A DNA stretch of 64,000 nucleotides from Undaria pinnatifida (GCA_012845835.1 JABAKD010000017.1:8732942-8796941); one strand, 5' to 3'; numbered from the stretch's first letter, positions 26,901 through 41,900 are shown. Numbers and translations are program-made. Notes: a model not told the origin generated them from the letters alone.

Positions 26901-29900
26901 GTTACAGCCCAGGCATACAACAATAATATCATGGCATCTGGTTCACCGAGGCAACCTTTGGCTGGATCGTGCCCTAAACTGATATTGCTGACTAGCACCA
27001 GCAGTAAAATCGAACAGTCGATATGAAACGCAGTCCTTCATCATTGTCAGAGCATAGGCACACAGCAAAATCACATACCCAGCAATATCATACATGAAAC
27101 CATCGTTTGATGTAGCGTAAGCACACAAAATGTGTACCGGATACTCAATACAAGGTCCTGGTTGATCAAGGTACCTCGTTACTATCGACCCCTCGACGGC
27201 AAGGCTACGGTCGCGGGGTTATTATTGGAGCCACATTTTAGAATAGGTCGAGCTCACTAGCGTGGGTAACCCCCCCTGTTCCTTGGCGGTGTTAACAGCT
27301 TTGCGAGTGATTGTTTGCGAGATTACACCACCACTGAATTGTTGGCTACGTGTCGCCGAACAACCGCTTCAAGAGTGTTGTTGCAATGAGGTACAGAGTC
27401 ACTCGGGCGAGTGGCCCAAGCCCGGCGGTGCAATACCTCTACTGCTACTGTGTCCATATTTTCTAGCTCTAACGTGATTGAGGATCGTGCCCATAGGCCC
27501 GTGTGAGATACAGCCACGTTTTAGAGGCAACACATTTCGAATACGATGCTAAAATATGTGTGGAGTAGCTAAAGGATTGCGCCTGTTTGGCTGCCGCCCA
27601 CGTTTGGGTTGAAACCTGTTGGGAGGACAGTGAGATTTTGAATCGAAATGACCTCTTAAGGTTTGGAATGTACAACTTCCTAACCTTCATTTCTTTAGAC
27701 TTGTGTGTACCTCAAACGTACTTTTGCGCCAGAGTACAAGTTGGCACACAACTTTAAAATCGAATACTTGCACGTGAAGAGGTAATGTGAATCTAGCAAA
27801 AACATATATAGCGCTTATCAGTAAATAATCTCTTCTGGAAACATGTTTGTGTTGTTCTCCTTCTGTGCCTCGTGCCCTCCTCTCTTAGCCTCGCGTGCGA
27901 CTGCAGGCGCAAGAGGTACAACAAAAGTAAACGGCTTTGGCGCAAGTTACGGTGCATTGTCCCTAAATGTCGTATGTTTCTTCATTTGAATATCGGTCTA
28001 CGTACCCTCAAACTGAAATCGAGAACGCATGCAGCTGCAACGTGGTTAGCGATATCATCGCCCAAGACGAATACTATTTTAAGACAATCATTCTGTTTGG
28101 AGAAGATGTTCCATAGAGGAGCGCTATCTATCAAAGGTGTTTCAGCCAACGAATCCTACCCCGGCAGTGGCAAGCGCTTTGAACCCAACCACAGTAGACC
28201 ATTACCTATCACCCAGCATTCCGCCGCCGTCGCTGCCCAGCTGCGACCAAACGACATCTCTGTTTTTCCCGAGCACCATCCCGCGCAGCACCTCAAACGA
28301 GTTAAACGTGTTGAACGTGTTGTATAACGGATGGGTGAGCGGCACTCCCCCCTCAGCTGGTAACTCCACGAGGATGCGCACGTACATCAATTTTCTCGCA
28401 GAAAAGCTGTGCAGGTGTATTTCCAGCGCGAGAGCGCGAGTGGCCTCGTCAATCCATCCCTTCCTCTGAAATTATCCACGCGAAACAAACGGGTTGGAGG
28501 AATCGTAAAAGGCATTAGGGGAACGGGGTGCCTCTGTAACGGTGAGGGGAAGAAGGCGCATCTCGAGCGCGACAGCGCAGGTGGCTTCGTCCATTCCAGC
28601 CGTCCTCCTGACAGAATCAAGCGAAAGACGAGGCTGGAGTACTTAGGTTAACACCGTACAGTATGGCAACCTACACAGTAGACAATGAGCCAATAACAAC
28701 GCAATTCTCACGGCAAGGGAGACGCTAAGAATTTCGGACCAAACCTTCGTGCGCAGCGGCGATTCCTACTTGAAAATTTTTCTATGGCCTATCGGGAAGG
28801 TTCTCGGAAGGCTGGATTCACATCATGTTGGTCAAGTTTTGCTCCGATTGGGTGTTTCTGTTTGGCGAGAAAAGTTGGGCTTTACCAACGGGGAACGGAG
28901 ACTGAGCGTACGGTCCAAATTTGTTTGGGAGGTTCTGAAGCACCATCAGAGTCCATGCGTCTGTCAACTATCTGTTTTTATGTTGTCGGTGTCTATGCGA
29001 GGAGGTGGTGGTTGTCAGGAAAGGGCGTTGTACGGGTGGAGTGTGCCGCTCAGCGGTCGTGTCGTACACGTCATGGCCACTGTGCTGCCCCGATGTTGCG
29101 CCAGGCTCTGCTTTGATACTCGTGTGCTTCACGTCTTTGCAACGGCATTTTCAGACTATAAGGTAGTTGTGTAGCCTTTGTTACCTCAGACTCCCAACCT
29201 GAGGGGGCTATTCACCTCATCTCAACCTGACTTCAAGAAAATGAACCATGTCACACGAAGCGCAATCCCATGACTAATAATGGTATAATATAACACAAGA
29301 ACCATTCGACGGTAGAGGTGCAGCAGAGCGTCCCTAAGGTCCTTACATTAGGAGCTCAATATCTCACTCGAAAAAAACTTTCGAAGGCGTTCGTTCGCAC
29401 AACCCGACGAAGCTTCTGTGCCTTAGTCCTAAACCCGAATACACTCGTGACATTACTTCGTTAACCGGCAGTTCCTCAAATAAGGAACTCAATCGCCCAG
29501 GGACGATTCGCCCCAAACCCTGCAACCCGTACCGGGGGATGAGTCGCACACGGGATCTCAATAAAATGGGGTAGTGTAATCGTTCGATGAGGAAGAACCC
29601 TCTTCGTCGAGAACGATTAGGCCAAACCTTGCTACCACTACCGCCGCGCGTGTCTGTCAAGGAAGCACTCGTTCATGTTGCCCGTTCTGGGTTGATCCAA
29701 CGGGTAAACGCTGGCCTGACACCTCTACACTGTGAACCGAAAACCGCCATTGGTTACGGATAGCATGACACGCTCGGTACATTCACAACACATTTTCACC
29801 CCTGCTTTAAGTTTCCGCTCCTCTGTTGCGCCCGTGGTTCGGATCTCGACGAACGGGCTTTAAGACCACACAGTAGGCTACAGGGAGTTAAGAAGTGATG

Positions 29901-32900
29901 GCTTCTCTTTTGCACGAAACGCCAGAAAATCGTGTGTGTTTACTGCATACAGTGTAAGACACCGTCTAACAAGCTGAGGCCTGTCGTGGTTGTTGTAAGG
30001 GGGAATTATTCGCACATGTTCCGCGCTGTGATGTAAGCCAACGAGTAGTCGCTTGCGATACGCAGTAAAAAATCCCCGTATATGTAAACCTTGCATCGAC
30101 AATCGGTACATTCATTGAGCACCATACATATACATCAAAGAGTTGACATTTGTAAATTCACACGCAATCAGATGCTAAACTCTCGGTAAACAATGTTTAG
30201 CAGCTAGCAGAAATCGAGCACACTATTATCAGTCAAGGTGCCGGGTGATCCTACTTGTGGACCAGTTCTCAATAAATTGTAGACTCTCAAATCTGAGTAA
30301 GCACTCTGCATGGTGCACACGGCAAAGGGCGCCTGCTGCAATAGCGGCAACAAGTTTGGGTCCATCCTATTTATGACCGACCGGGCGCCTCGACGAAGGG
30401 CCTGCCCAATATCCCTGGAGTTCAATTTTTACATTTAATATCTTGGTATTTACACTATCAGGCCGTGGGACTGTTCATAAGGTTGCACGTTTCCTCAATA
30501 GTTTTGGTTTTTAGTGAAATGCCGAGCTCCTGGCATGAATGACCTCATAAGCTGTTTTTTAGGGTATCTAACTAACTCAAGCTTCAGGTGTTAACTCTAG
30601 TGTAGGACGCAGGAAAACGAGGTCAATATCGCGTGGGGAATTTGTATTTCCGTAAACCGCGACAGAATGTGCACAGCGAGCTGATCAAGGACAGTTTAGC
30701 ATCAATGAAAACGATAGCATAGCTCCCTCTAGGAACTCGCGAAAGAGGGCATTTTGTAACCATCGTCAGCTAGTGTCCATTAGTGGTCTGCTGGTGGTTC
30801 ATGGAAACTCGAGAGGGGTCCCTAGGTATTGGTGGCTAAATTAGAAACCACCAGCAGTTGCTCTCAATAACCGTAGTTTAGTGTTCGAGAAGAGGGAGCC
30901 GCTGTAACCGTTCCGTGTAATCAAGAGGAGTTCCAAGGCAATCTCCGCACCTCAAGCTCCTCCAGAGTTGTAGTAGCGTTCGGGCGAGATTCCTGTGTGA
31001 TGTGCTGGACGAATGCGCCCGGCCCGTACATCCCGAAGGACCCGTCGATGGGATGTGAATGGGCGCCAGGGACGTACGTATACCTAATCGTTTAGCGCGT
31101 TCGAATGTAGACAAGGGCGTGCGTAAAGGTGCTGCCCAAAGAGGTTTGGCGCCACGCACCTGTACGAAGTAGCTGGCTAATTTGATAGACCTTGTAACAC
31201 AAAGCTGTGGATAGACATCGTAAACACCAGATACATGGTGCACGACGAGATATTCAGGGATGGCGTTCTGCCCTAGTGATGGAGATGGTCCCTTGCATGT
31301 GTCAGATACCTTGGATACATCCTACGAGTCTACGAAGCAGCTGATCAAATTTCGCACCAGGTACATAAACAGTGTAAAAGATAATTGTGAACGAATGTCG
31401 CAATTAGTACAATGAAGAACGAGATATTCAGTTTGGTTGTCTGCCCTAGTGGTGTAGATGGTATCTTGCGTGTGCCAGACGTCTCCGATACGTCCGGCAA
31501 TCAACTGACCGAGCGTCGAATCAAGTGTCACAGGCTACCCATGCAGTCGCTTTGAACTGGTGGGGCTATCGGCGCCAAACTCTCACGCGTTCTACGATAG
31601 AGATATCACCCTGTGGCCGAACGTTTGCGGCCAGGCGGGTCTGCTCATCTACGGCCAAGCAACAACCCAACATCGCGGGAACACTATATTTGTATACAAC
31701 TATGTTTGTATTATTTGTGCGTCGTTGCACATCCACCTTTTCTCGGGGTAAGGCTTGGGGTAAGGCATAGAGCTCCTCAAGCGAGAAGTCTTCCCAATTT
31801 CAGTTACCACCCCAGCTGTGACGTGGGTCCTCTTGGGCTGATAATGTTTCTCACTCGAGGCTACGACCGTAGGAGAAATCGTCTCTCGCAGCTCCGTCGC
31901 ACATTGGACGACCCGACCAGTCCTCGCCGCAGTAGTCAGCGAAGCAGAACTTGTCCAGCTCTGGCCCAATATCGGGCCATACCTGACATTCGCAATCAGC
32001 GTGGGTTTGGATGTTTAAAAGCTACTCCCCATGACGAATAGAAGTTATGACGATATCTCACGGCGGTGCGTTTGGTGTGTATGTAACATCCATGTGCTAG
32101 GTAGTCTGCTTGATATTGCCTATACCTACCACCGACTGTTTCGATTCGATTGTTAAGCTAATGGGCTGTGATGTGTGCTTGACATTGACGTCTACCGCAG
32201 TAGAAAGCGAACCCGAACTTGCACCGAGTCTGCCCCAACATCCGGCCATACCTGATATACCAGGTATAATTTTGTTTTATTAATGCCGTTTGTCGGCGTG
32301 TTTAGTCCCGCTTCAATGGCTCTCGGTATATTTTGTACATGCCTGGTACGTATAACCAATGTCGAACGCTGAGGGGGTATATAAACAATTTGCTGGATCA
32401 AACGTTTTTACGGCTTGCTGACTTATTATGGCGTTTCCAGGCATCCAACAACGCCGATCTATTACCTCCTACAACATTCCTGGCGATCCCCTCCTTCGGC
32501 TCAGCCTTGAGTTTCCTACCACGCGTGATATGCACCATGAAGCCGCGTACGAAACGCCAGACCGACTTTGCAACACCATATCAACAATGCAACGCTGAAC
32601 CGGTGCTTTCGTATCTCGCACGAGTTTTCTGATTTCGTCAACTGCTCAAGTCTCGCGTTTCTTGCGTACGCATGGAATGAACAGCCAAGCCGCGTATGCA
32701 ACACCAAGCTGGCTATGGAACACCAAGCCGAATATGCAGTGCCATGACAACTCTACAACACCGAGCCGTTATCAAACCTTGCAAGAGTGTGACGATGTCC
32801 TCCACTGGCTTAGTCTCGATGTTCCTAGCACGCGGAGCCCACTCCATCCGTCAGCCTCGATCACGCTACCCTGGTCGTACCAGCTGCAGATGAATCATGG

Positions 32901-35900
32901 CGGGGCGTACGATATGTTGGGTTATGATTCTCGTCAACGTATACTACGTGCGAATCTACAATTTGGCATTCGTAGTGGACCAAACTTTGACGCTGTACTA
33001 TTCTAAAATTCATAAATGCGCGGGCAGCCCACGGCACCCATCGGCATGGACTAATTTACCTTTTTCGTACCAGTTTGAGGTAGATCACAACACGGCAGAC
33101 AACGCATCGGATGAGATGTCTCCACAAAGTTAACCACAGGGAGTTGTTCAACACGTATTTATCGTCTAGATTTGTCATAACTGAAGTTTGGAACCGTTGT
33201 GAGATCGTGACACGCACGCGGAGTCCGATTCATCCGTCAACGTCGACCATGGATTCTTTGTCATACCAGCTGCAGGTTAGAAACGCATGGAATACGATTA
33301 TGAGATCAAACACGGTGCATTGCATCCATTCGCAGGCATGTTCGAAGGAGTACACAGTCAAAAGCGCAAGAAGGAACCCAGAAACATTTACGTCTAAGTG
33401 AACCGACCGATTTTTACTTCCCCATGTTGGCGTCATATCGTATGGTGTAGAAGGTAGCCCTTGGAGATGTGGCTAACGTGAAATCCAGGAGGTGTCGCAA
33501 GTGGAAAAGGTACACGCCGGTAACACCCTCGTGGCCCATGTTGGAGCAGGAAGGAGTGATACGACTACAACTACCACCAACACCACCAATGCCACCACCA
33601 ACACCAACACCAAAACCACCACCACTACTACTACAACTACTACTAAGACTACTACTATACTACTACGGCTAGTACTAGTGGTACTACTACCGCTACTACT
33701 ACTACTACTACTACTGCTGCTGCTGTTGCTGTTGCTGCTCTAAAAGGATCTAATATACGGTGGCGTGTTTGATTCTTTTGAGCTTCGTATCACAATGAGG
33801 CGCGCGAAGCGCGCAGCTCTGAGCCTTTTTTTCTTGATTTTCCATGGAAAAAAAAGTCTCTTCATATCGCATTGCACACGAGTGTAGGGTGCCATGAACG
33901 ACTTTCTCTGTTTAATTGTGTGTTTGTGTGTATGTTTGTGTAAGTCAACATTTGTTTCGGCTACGTTTGCCCATCGAACTCAAGATACACGGCACCAAGG
34001 CCAGTCCCGACGGGTCCCGTGCACGCACAAATATCAGACAGCTCCTCTCCAACTGGGTTCGCTGTACGTCCTTGAGAGCTCGTCGAGGCAGGTACGGCAA
34101 CATGTGTTTTCACCGCCACCAAAACTGGGTTCCTATAATTAGCTTCGGGCTTTCAAAACATCGTACCAACGTACCAGAACTAAGAAACACTGCTGAAGCG
34201 CGTCATCTGTCTAGTGATCAACAGTGCTTGTTGAAGCTGCCACTTTATTTTTATTTAAAAAAAATATATTTTACCGAGAAGCCCGCAATACCCTCAAGCC
34301 CACAAGCGCTTCGAGAACAACAACAGCATAATGTCTTCGCCATCATACCCTAATACCGAAGAAGCAGTGATGTCGAACTTACGGGTACACCCTCAATTCG
34401 AATCCAGGTACAACGCCCTCGGCGACCTGTCTAATCCAGGCGGGTGCCCGCGCCGCGTCAATCTTAACGAGAGCAGCTTCAACAGAACGAATCCGGGGCC
34501 AATCTACCGCAGGAGCAATTGGTTCTGGGACGCGCTCGATGCCAACACATTACAAGAAACTCCATAAATGATGTATCGTAGATATGACTACTGCAGCTAT
34601 TGAAGCAGCGCCTCATTAACACCAGCTATTGGTATAGTTGCTGTATATACGGCCCAACGAGACATGCATGCGGTGAGGCAAAAATAAATCATACAATTTT
34701 TGCGGACAAAAAGCAGTCGCACGACAGGTCGTGCTTGGTGCGTGCTGTGTGTTCCCTTCATGCAGCGGGGAAAAAATAGTCGCGCGATAGGTTTTGCATG
34801 GTAGCCGCGAGGGGGTGTGAAGGTCTGTTCTGAAAATCTCCCTTTGTTTTGTTTATCAGAATTCACGGTTTCGTAGGCCCAAAGCACGCCGCCACGGACC
34901 TCAGCCGGGACCCGCACTTGTGTTGTTACTCGGGTCCCCTGCCTGCAAAGCGGCCGAGAGCACGAGAGAAGGCCCCAGACCGGAAGAGAAATAAAAAAGT
35001 CAGTTTAGTACATAGTAATATACAGTATTCCTTCGGCACCTGGCGTTTCTGTCTGCGTAAATGAGGTCGATGACGGGGCCTTGCAGCCATTCCCAGATGT
35101 TTTCCACGGTGGTAACCGTGCCCAGTGAAGCTCCTTCGTCGTTCCAGAGGTCAGAACCGCTTTCCAAGGCAGTTTGAACGGACCTGTAAAACATTTACAT
35201 TGCGTTGAGAGGGGGTCGAGCGGCCGAACCGAGCTGGCAATTAAACTATGGGCCATATGCAAAAGCATCAGATCCGCGGAATTCTATGCAATTTAAACGG
35301 ACCAATATTCCATTGGCGTCGACCGGACGGATATAAGGAGAACACGGGGGTGAGGCGAGAGCGGGGACAGGGGGGGGATGTTCACATCATCCATGTCCGC
35401 AGTTGTTAAGACCGCATGCTCTCATATCCCTCCAAAGCCGGGACGGAGCATGTTGTGTTTCCACTGACGAGACAGACCTTACTTTCATCAAAACGAGGTG
35501 GCGTTTTCGGCAAAACAAAGTGGCGTTAGGTGTCCGGGGTGATCGGCCGGGACGACGTTTGATAGCGCCACTGAGGGGCATACTTGTTCGCCTCATGCCT
35601 GACGTTGATTGCTCAAACCCGTGGCCCCATGAACAACCCGACGGCCTGAAATATAGCGAAACCTATAATGAAGTGCGAATGAAAGGTATTGATAGTTCAA
35701 AGATACTTTGGCAGTCCTTTATTAGCTGGTGAGCCCCGTCAGTCTGGAAATTTTCCGCACAAATGTGCTGCTCCTGCTCTACCAAGCATCGACAATACAA
35801 CTGTGTATGCCCTTGTGACGTCTCTAATGGTGAGAAAAGGAATCAGCTACGTTGGCTTGGTTCGTATATGCGGCAACACGCCGAGAGTACGAGGGTACAG

Positions 35901-38900
35901 CAAAACTTCCGAATCAGAGCCGGTAAATATTTGCCAGCTACCGGATATAGTGCATGTGAAGTCGCCTGGCCAAGATGGAAGAAACCAGAAGTGTCGCCAT
36001 CGCACGGGGTAGTGCCGGTTGCCTCAATAGTTCCAAGGCTTACGCCTGAACCATACGACGATACAGAGGGACCACCATTGCAGTAGTCTAGATGCGACCA
36101 CCAACTCGTGCTGCGTTTGAGCAGCGGATGGGTACTCAAGGTGGCGGTCAGGAGGTGTACGTCGATCTTTAAAGAAGCTCGTTGGCCGCCCGTTGGTGTG
36201 CAGCTCTACCTGTACTGGCGTGCAACACTCAAGTCAAAGCCGTTTGTACTCCTCCGCTGAACGGTTGCTTGAGCAATTAAGGTGTCGATGCAGCCATTCT
36301 TGGCCGCTTTTCTGCTTGATGGTAATGTTTTCGGTGCGTATATCACGACCTTTGTGTGCCAGTTCAATGCGGGCTCCCGTGAAATTGCACGTACGTGAAA
36401 GTTTTTTTAGATTTGCACGTAAATTCAATAGCGATTTATGTATGGCGGCTCCCTATGTGCAGGTCCGCACAAAACGATGGTTACGCTGCCCAGACCAACC
36501 CGACCCCAGACCCGACCCTAACCCTAACCCTAACCCTAACCCAACCCTTTGGGGGGCTCTCGGTCTGCTCTCGAGGTCGGCAGGGGCTGTACTGAGTTTA
36601 CGTGCAATTCTAAAACCCTTGCACGTACGTACGTGCAATTAAACGCTTGGTGGTTCAATGCACGCGGGGGTGTATATGGGTAGCGACTACCATGCACGAG
36701 GGCAACTCACATTGTGAGATGGAAACCGTGCGGCCTGTTTCTTCCCGAATTGAGCACCGCAGATGACGTGAACACACCCAAATACACACAAAATAGCATG
36801 AGAATTCGTACCGCCCTAGTCCTGTGGCCCCCTTTGATCCACTCCTCATTGACGGCCTGCAAGCATCAACAAAGGTTGGGGCGGGAGTCATGTACCCCAC
36901 CCAAAATGTCTTTTTGGTGTACTTCTCGCACAGTATTTTGAATCATTCCACGAGCTCAACTGTAGATGTAACAAGAACCAGCTATGCGGACAGCCCTGCG
37001 CGTTGAGCCTCCTTTGATCCACTCCTCGTTTGTTTACGGCCTTCGAGGGGAATTTTCGTTCAGGGGAGGAGTCATGTTACGTTAGAGGGAGAAGGGTGCA
37101 GCTATGGGTTCGAAACACGATATTTATGCTCGGCAAGCTGAACCAACATTGGGGCACATGGTTGCCAGCTATATTTGGAAGCATATTAAATACCGAATCT
37201 ACGATAGGGGGGTGGCATGTGCCGGCTGACGCGAGTGGCTACAGTCCACCCCTTTGGTATCGCAACCACTTATGCTTTCGGTTGGCGGTATGCGCCGCCG
37301 CCATGGAGTTGCGTGTTTGGTTGCGCCAAAACAATGATTTTGGGTCCGTTTTTGAAAGAAGAACGAAGAAACCCGCTCGACTAGCGTACGCTCGGCGCAC
37401 CGTGAACACGGGAGTACCTCCCGTGGCACGAACGAAACAATCGTAGCACGCGGTTAAACATTTGTTCAACTTCAACGTATCGCGTAACAGTTCCAAATGA
37501 ACTTCGTCCCGCAAACCTGGGTGGGCTTCTACAGGGGTTAAACCAGCGGCTGACCACAGACCCATCGATACGCAAACGAATACCTGGTATACCGCCGTTG
37601 AACTATTTTGTTCAGATGGCTAGAGACGTTAGACTAAGCAGGCGTGAGATGCACGTATCCCGATGCGTGCCTTAGTAGGACAGCACCAATTTTGCGGAAG
37701 ACGCAGCCCCGCTCGGAGAGCTCTTTGACTCACCCGTAGCCTGCCGTTGAGAGGAATGAAAGAGGAGCCCTGGTATGAAGCGCCCCATGACCTAGCAGCT
37801 AGGCATGCAACAAATATGATTGTCTACACCACAAATGATACTCCAACGATATTGGATGGCTACTGAAATGAGGTGTTCTGGGGAGTATCACACTGTCAGC
37901 ATTGAACGCTCTGGCCAAACCGTTGTGCGTCTATCATAGCAAGCGTCACAGGCGGGAAATTGGTTATTCGTGCGTATCCGTGGACCATATTTCTGGGTAT
38001 TGCGACAAATTGAGCGACAAGTATAGAGCAAGATTATGGTAGGCAGTATCGTATTTGGCGATTTCATTCTTCAGCGACTGACATCTACTCGGCTATCTAT
38101 GTGGCCAAGACTTGGTTTGCGCTTTCCGCCTCCATGCCATGCCACTGCATTGTGTTGTGTGTTACTCTGGTATGAGCGTGTGAGCGGGCTGACCTCGGTA
38201 GCGAAAATGGGGGTATATCATGAAGTATGATTCCGTAGCATGGGTCCATACCTCTTGAACCCGGGCAGACGAGAAGAGGCGCGATCCGGCCTGGAACCTT
38301 TGCTTACTCTGGTGAAACACTAGCAGCTCCTTTGCCTGATAGAAAACAGGGGGGAGTACGCATGGTCAGATGCAGCACCCACTATAACTGGAACTTTCAC
38401 ACGTTGAAATCGGTTGATCGTGGTAGACGGGTGACTTAGCCAATGGGTGTACATGCTAAACGAAGCAGCCATCAGACCCCGAATAATCTTGCGAGGGTAG
38501 GTGATGAGGGGCAAAAACAACGGTGACAATGGTCAGGCGAAGCAATAGCTAAGTCGCAAAATGTCGCACGTTGACTTCTGATTCCTCTGACCAGCATGGG
38601 GCGCGAAGGATAGCTTTGTCTGTCAATGCGAGAAGACCACGTAACAGACAAAGTGAGGTTTATTGTGTTTGATAGTGAGATGAAGCATGTCTGTGTCGGG
38701 TATCGGGGTCGGACGAGATTGTAAGAAAAGCTAGCGAGTTCCTCAAGACCAGTCTCGGATGCAGCTCGTCGCGTGAAGGCTGGCATAGGCACGCCGAAGC
38801 AACCGAGTTGGGGCTCTTGTTGATAACGCGGGTAAACATGAGGTAGTTTCTGGTTGACCAGCCAGGCCAGGCATTTGAGAATTGATTTATGGACACAGAA

Positions 38901-41900
38901 CTCGACAAATACTCCACGTGTCGCACGTTCGTAGCTGTTTCGCCGACAACGTTAATATGGAGAAGGGCTGTGCAAGTATGGGTAGCCGTAACAGCAACAA
39001 GGACCGCAAGTGTATAGCGTTGGAATACGTCTCACTTGGTCGACAATAGGCGTAAATAGCAATAGATGCAGAAACCAGGAGGGGTCCAATTCGAACCTTG
39101 CTGATAAATCGTTACCGTGACATTGAGATTGTACCGAATCTTGTTTGCATCGCTTCTCACAGCATTCATAGTACTTTAGTTGACAATGTGTAACACGCGA
39201 AGGAGGGCGTATGCATGGTTAGACGAAGCAAGCATTAGCGATCGGATTACATAGTATTGACGTCGGGGTCGCCGGACCGTATAGGGGAGGGACAAGTTAG
39301 TAGACGCAGTAAACCTAAGAGCGTCAGCGATGTTAAGTCGGAATCGTCGTCGCCTGGTCTACAGGGGACACATAAACCTTGCTAAGTGGGGCGATCACTG
39401 GGTGTGTGTTGAAATAATTTTGGAGACACCCGTGGTTATGGAGAAACCTAGTTGGATTGCTTAGCAATTCTTTTGGGGGCACCCGTTGCGTCAAGGAAAC
39501 GCTACTTGGGTCGCATACCAATAACATTGCGCCCGACCGCATGACAGTCATATTTCCCCGGTAGGCAGTGACTGGTGCCACGATAAGGCTGCACCCAACA
39601 TTTTCTGAAGATTGCTCCACGAGGAAATCCACACCGATCCCTAGACCTGATTGGGTTGAACATCGAGAGTGCGACCGGATGAACATTTTTCATCATGGCC
39701 TTGACATGCCACGAGGTCCATTATTGATATCGAAAGGCGGAACGCCTTTGGTCATAAACGGTTTGTTCTAAACCTGCTACGCCTATCGCAGACACATCCA
39801 AGGCTCACTTCACACTGTTGGGACTCCGTTGACTCCAGTGTGTAAGCAATGGAAACATCGAATAGGATATACCCCCTTAACGTTGTTCACAAACCAAACC
39901 TTTGCGACGCAGCATTCACCTGAACAAGTTGATTAGAATATTCCGCCTAAACCCTGTGCTTTCCAAGCGAGCTAACCACCTCAAACACAATTCGAAACAC
40001 CAAGCACATGCATCGTACCCATTTATGCCTGCTACCTGTGCAGAGCTGCCATGCCACGCGTTCGACGTGCCATTGAGAGCCTTGACAGCCCTCTGTGGCA
40101 GGGAACGTGCGGACGCCCAGATCTGGTTCGCCGATGCCACCCTGAAGTAGACCGTACAATATCGAACAGTGAACAAAGGGCACGACGTGGAATACATATA
40201 TATATTCCGCGCACAGACTGCCTAACATCACCCTGTTGACCCTGATAGCTACACTGTAGTTGCAAGGGGAGTCGCCGACCTATATCCCTAATGAGGACAC
40301 AAAACCCGTAATACGCGCGATCGGAGTATCACACACAGCTTGAAAAGATGAGTTTCGACAAAATATTCGATCTCACAGCTGGAGTGTATTTTAATTTCTA
40401 GAATATATATATATGCCGGTAACGGGTACCCCAGTAAGTTTTACTTCGTGCACACGTTTCTGGTTTTGGGTCCATTTCGCCTATTGTTACATTTCAGGAG
40501 CGTTGATGAGTTGTGGACGTCACAGATCATGCCGCGCATTATCTGATGGCAATCATAGCGACAGCATTGCCTCGACGCATACAGCGTGAACGCGACAATT
40601 AAACGCAGAAAGACCGTGCTGCTCAACGCAGCGCTCGCCTTGGAACCTATACATAGAGACGGAACTTTTTGTGCTTTCCGGCGATCGCTACACCTTATGT
40701 GTCGCCAGTGGATAGACTAACACTTCGCTTCCTGATTGAAATGTACAAGGTCACCGCCCACCCCATTGACTAGGCGTTGATCGCAACAGCTACGTACTTA
40801 TATTCCAATGTGGCCTTGACGCCTTCCATGATATCATCTCGGCGTTCCTCGAAATACTTGCGGAAGTCCAAGGGCTTGGAGGCGCATTTGTCAAGGTTGT
40901 GGAGGTCGGCCCCGTGCCGCAGAAGCTGTTGCACCACCTGGAAAACCGTATGGCAGTAATGGTTTGCGTTGTTCCAGTCTTACTTCCACATTTAATCTTT
41001 CAGGGAAGCCGTGGTAATAAGTGTCGTCCCCCCGCCCCCCCCGTACTTTATGTGCCTCCACTTTTCGAGAACAGAGGGTTCAGGTTTCCCAGTGTTTGCC
41101 CATTATCAGCCGACGTTTACCGTTGGCGTGTCGACCATTATGATCACGGGCTACAGTTACTTGCATGCACTTGAGTGATAAGCACGACGGCTGCGCCAAG
41201 CGGCTCCTACGGCAGACGCAATCGTCAATGTCGTGTAGATACACATGTCATCCATTTTTCTCCCCGGAACGTGATTCTGCGTTTATGACGCAGAGGGTTC
41301 CGTCTTCCCAATGCTTGTCCATTCTCACCAAATATGCGACGTTAAGCAAAACATTTTGATAGCCATGAATGTCTCGTCGGCGATAAGTACAGTAAGCGCG
41401 TGAGAAAGTAACAACGCCTTGCCACAATGCTGCTAAGAACATATCATGCGCCGAATGCGTGGAGGTCGGCTCTGTCTCGCAGCATCTGCTACATCGCCTG
41501 GAAACCCAATAGGGAGGAACTAGTCGATATCAACTTGGTGCACTCGCAGAAGGCGGAAACATCGAACACAATACCAGAAAAAGTCACACACTGATCTGTG
41601 TTCATGTAGTGGTATGGTTTGGAGACTCCGGCGGTCAGACACAACACGGATGCGGGGGTGGAAATTGACACCTATTGGTTTGGCGCCGCCATTTATGATA
41701 GTTTCGCTTTTGTTCGTAAACACCGCTTTGAACAGGTGGTGAATCAATTTGCGGATGGGGTCAGAAGGTTATAAACATTTAGTGCGTCGTGTTGCTTCGA
41801 GGCAGGAGGTGTTCGATATCTCACGGGTCGGGTGGGATCGGATCGGATCGGAACACTTTATTTTTCACGTATGAAGATTTGGGGTGACGCGAATGCGCGG

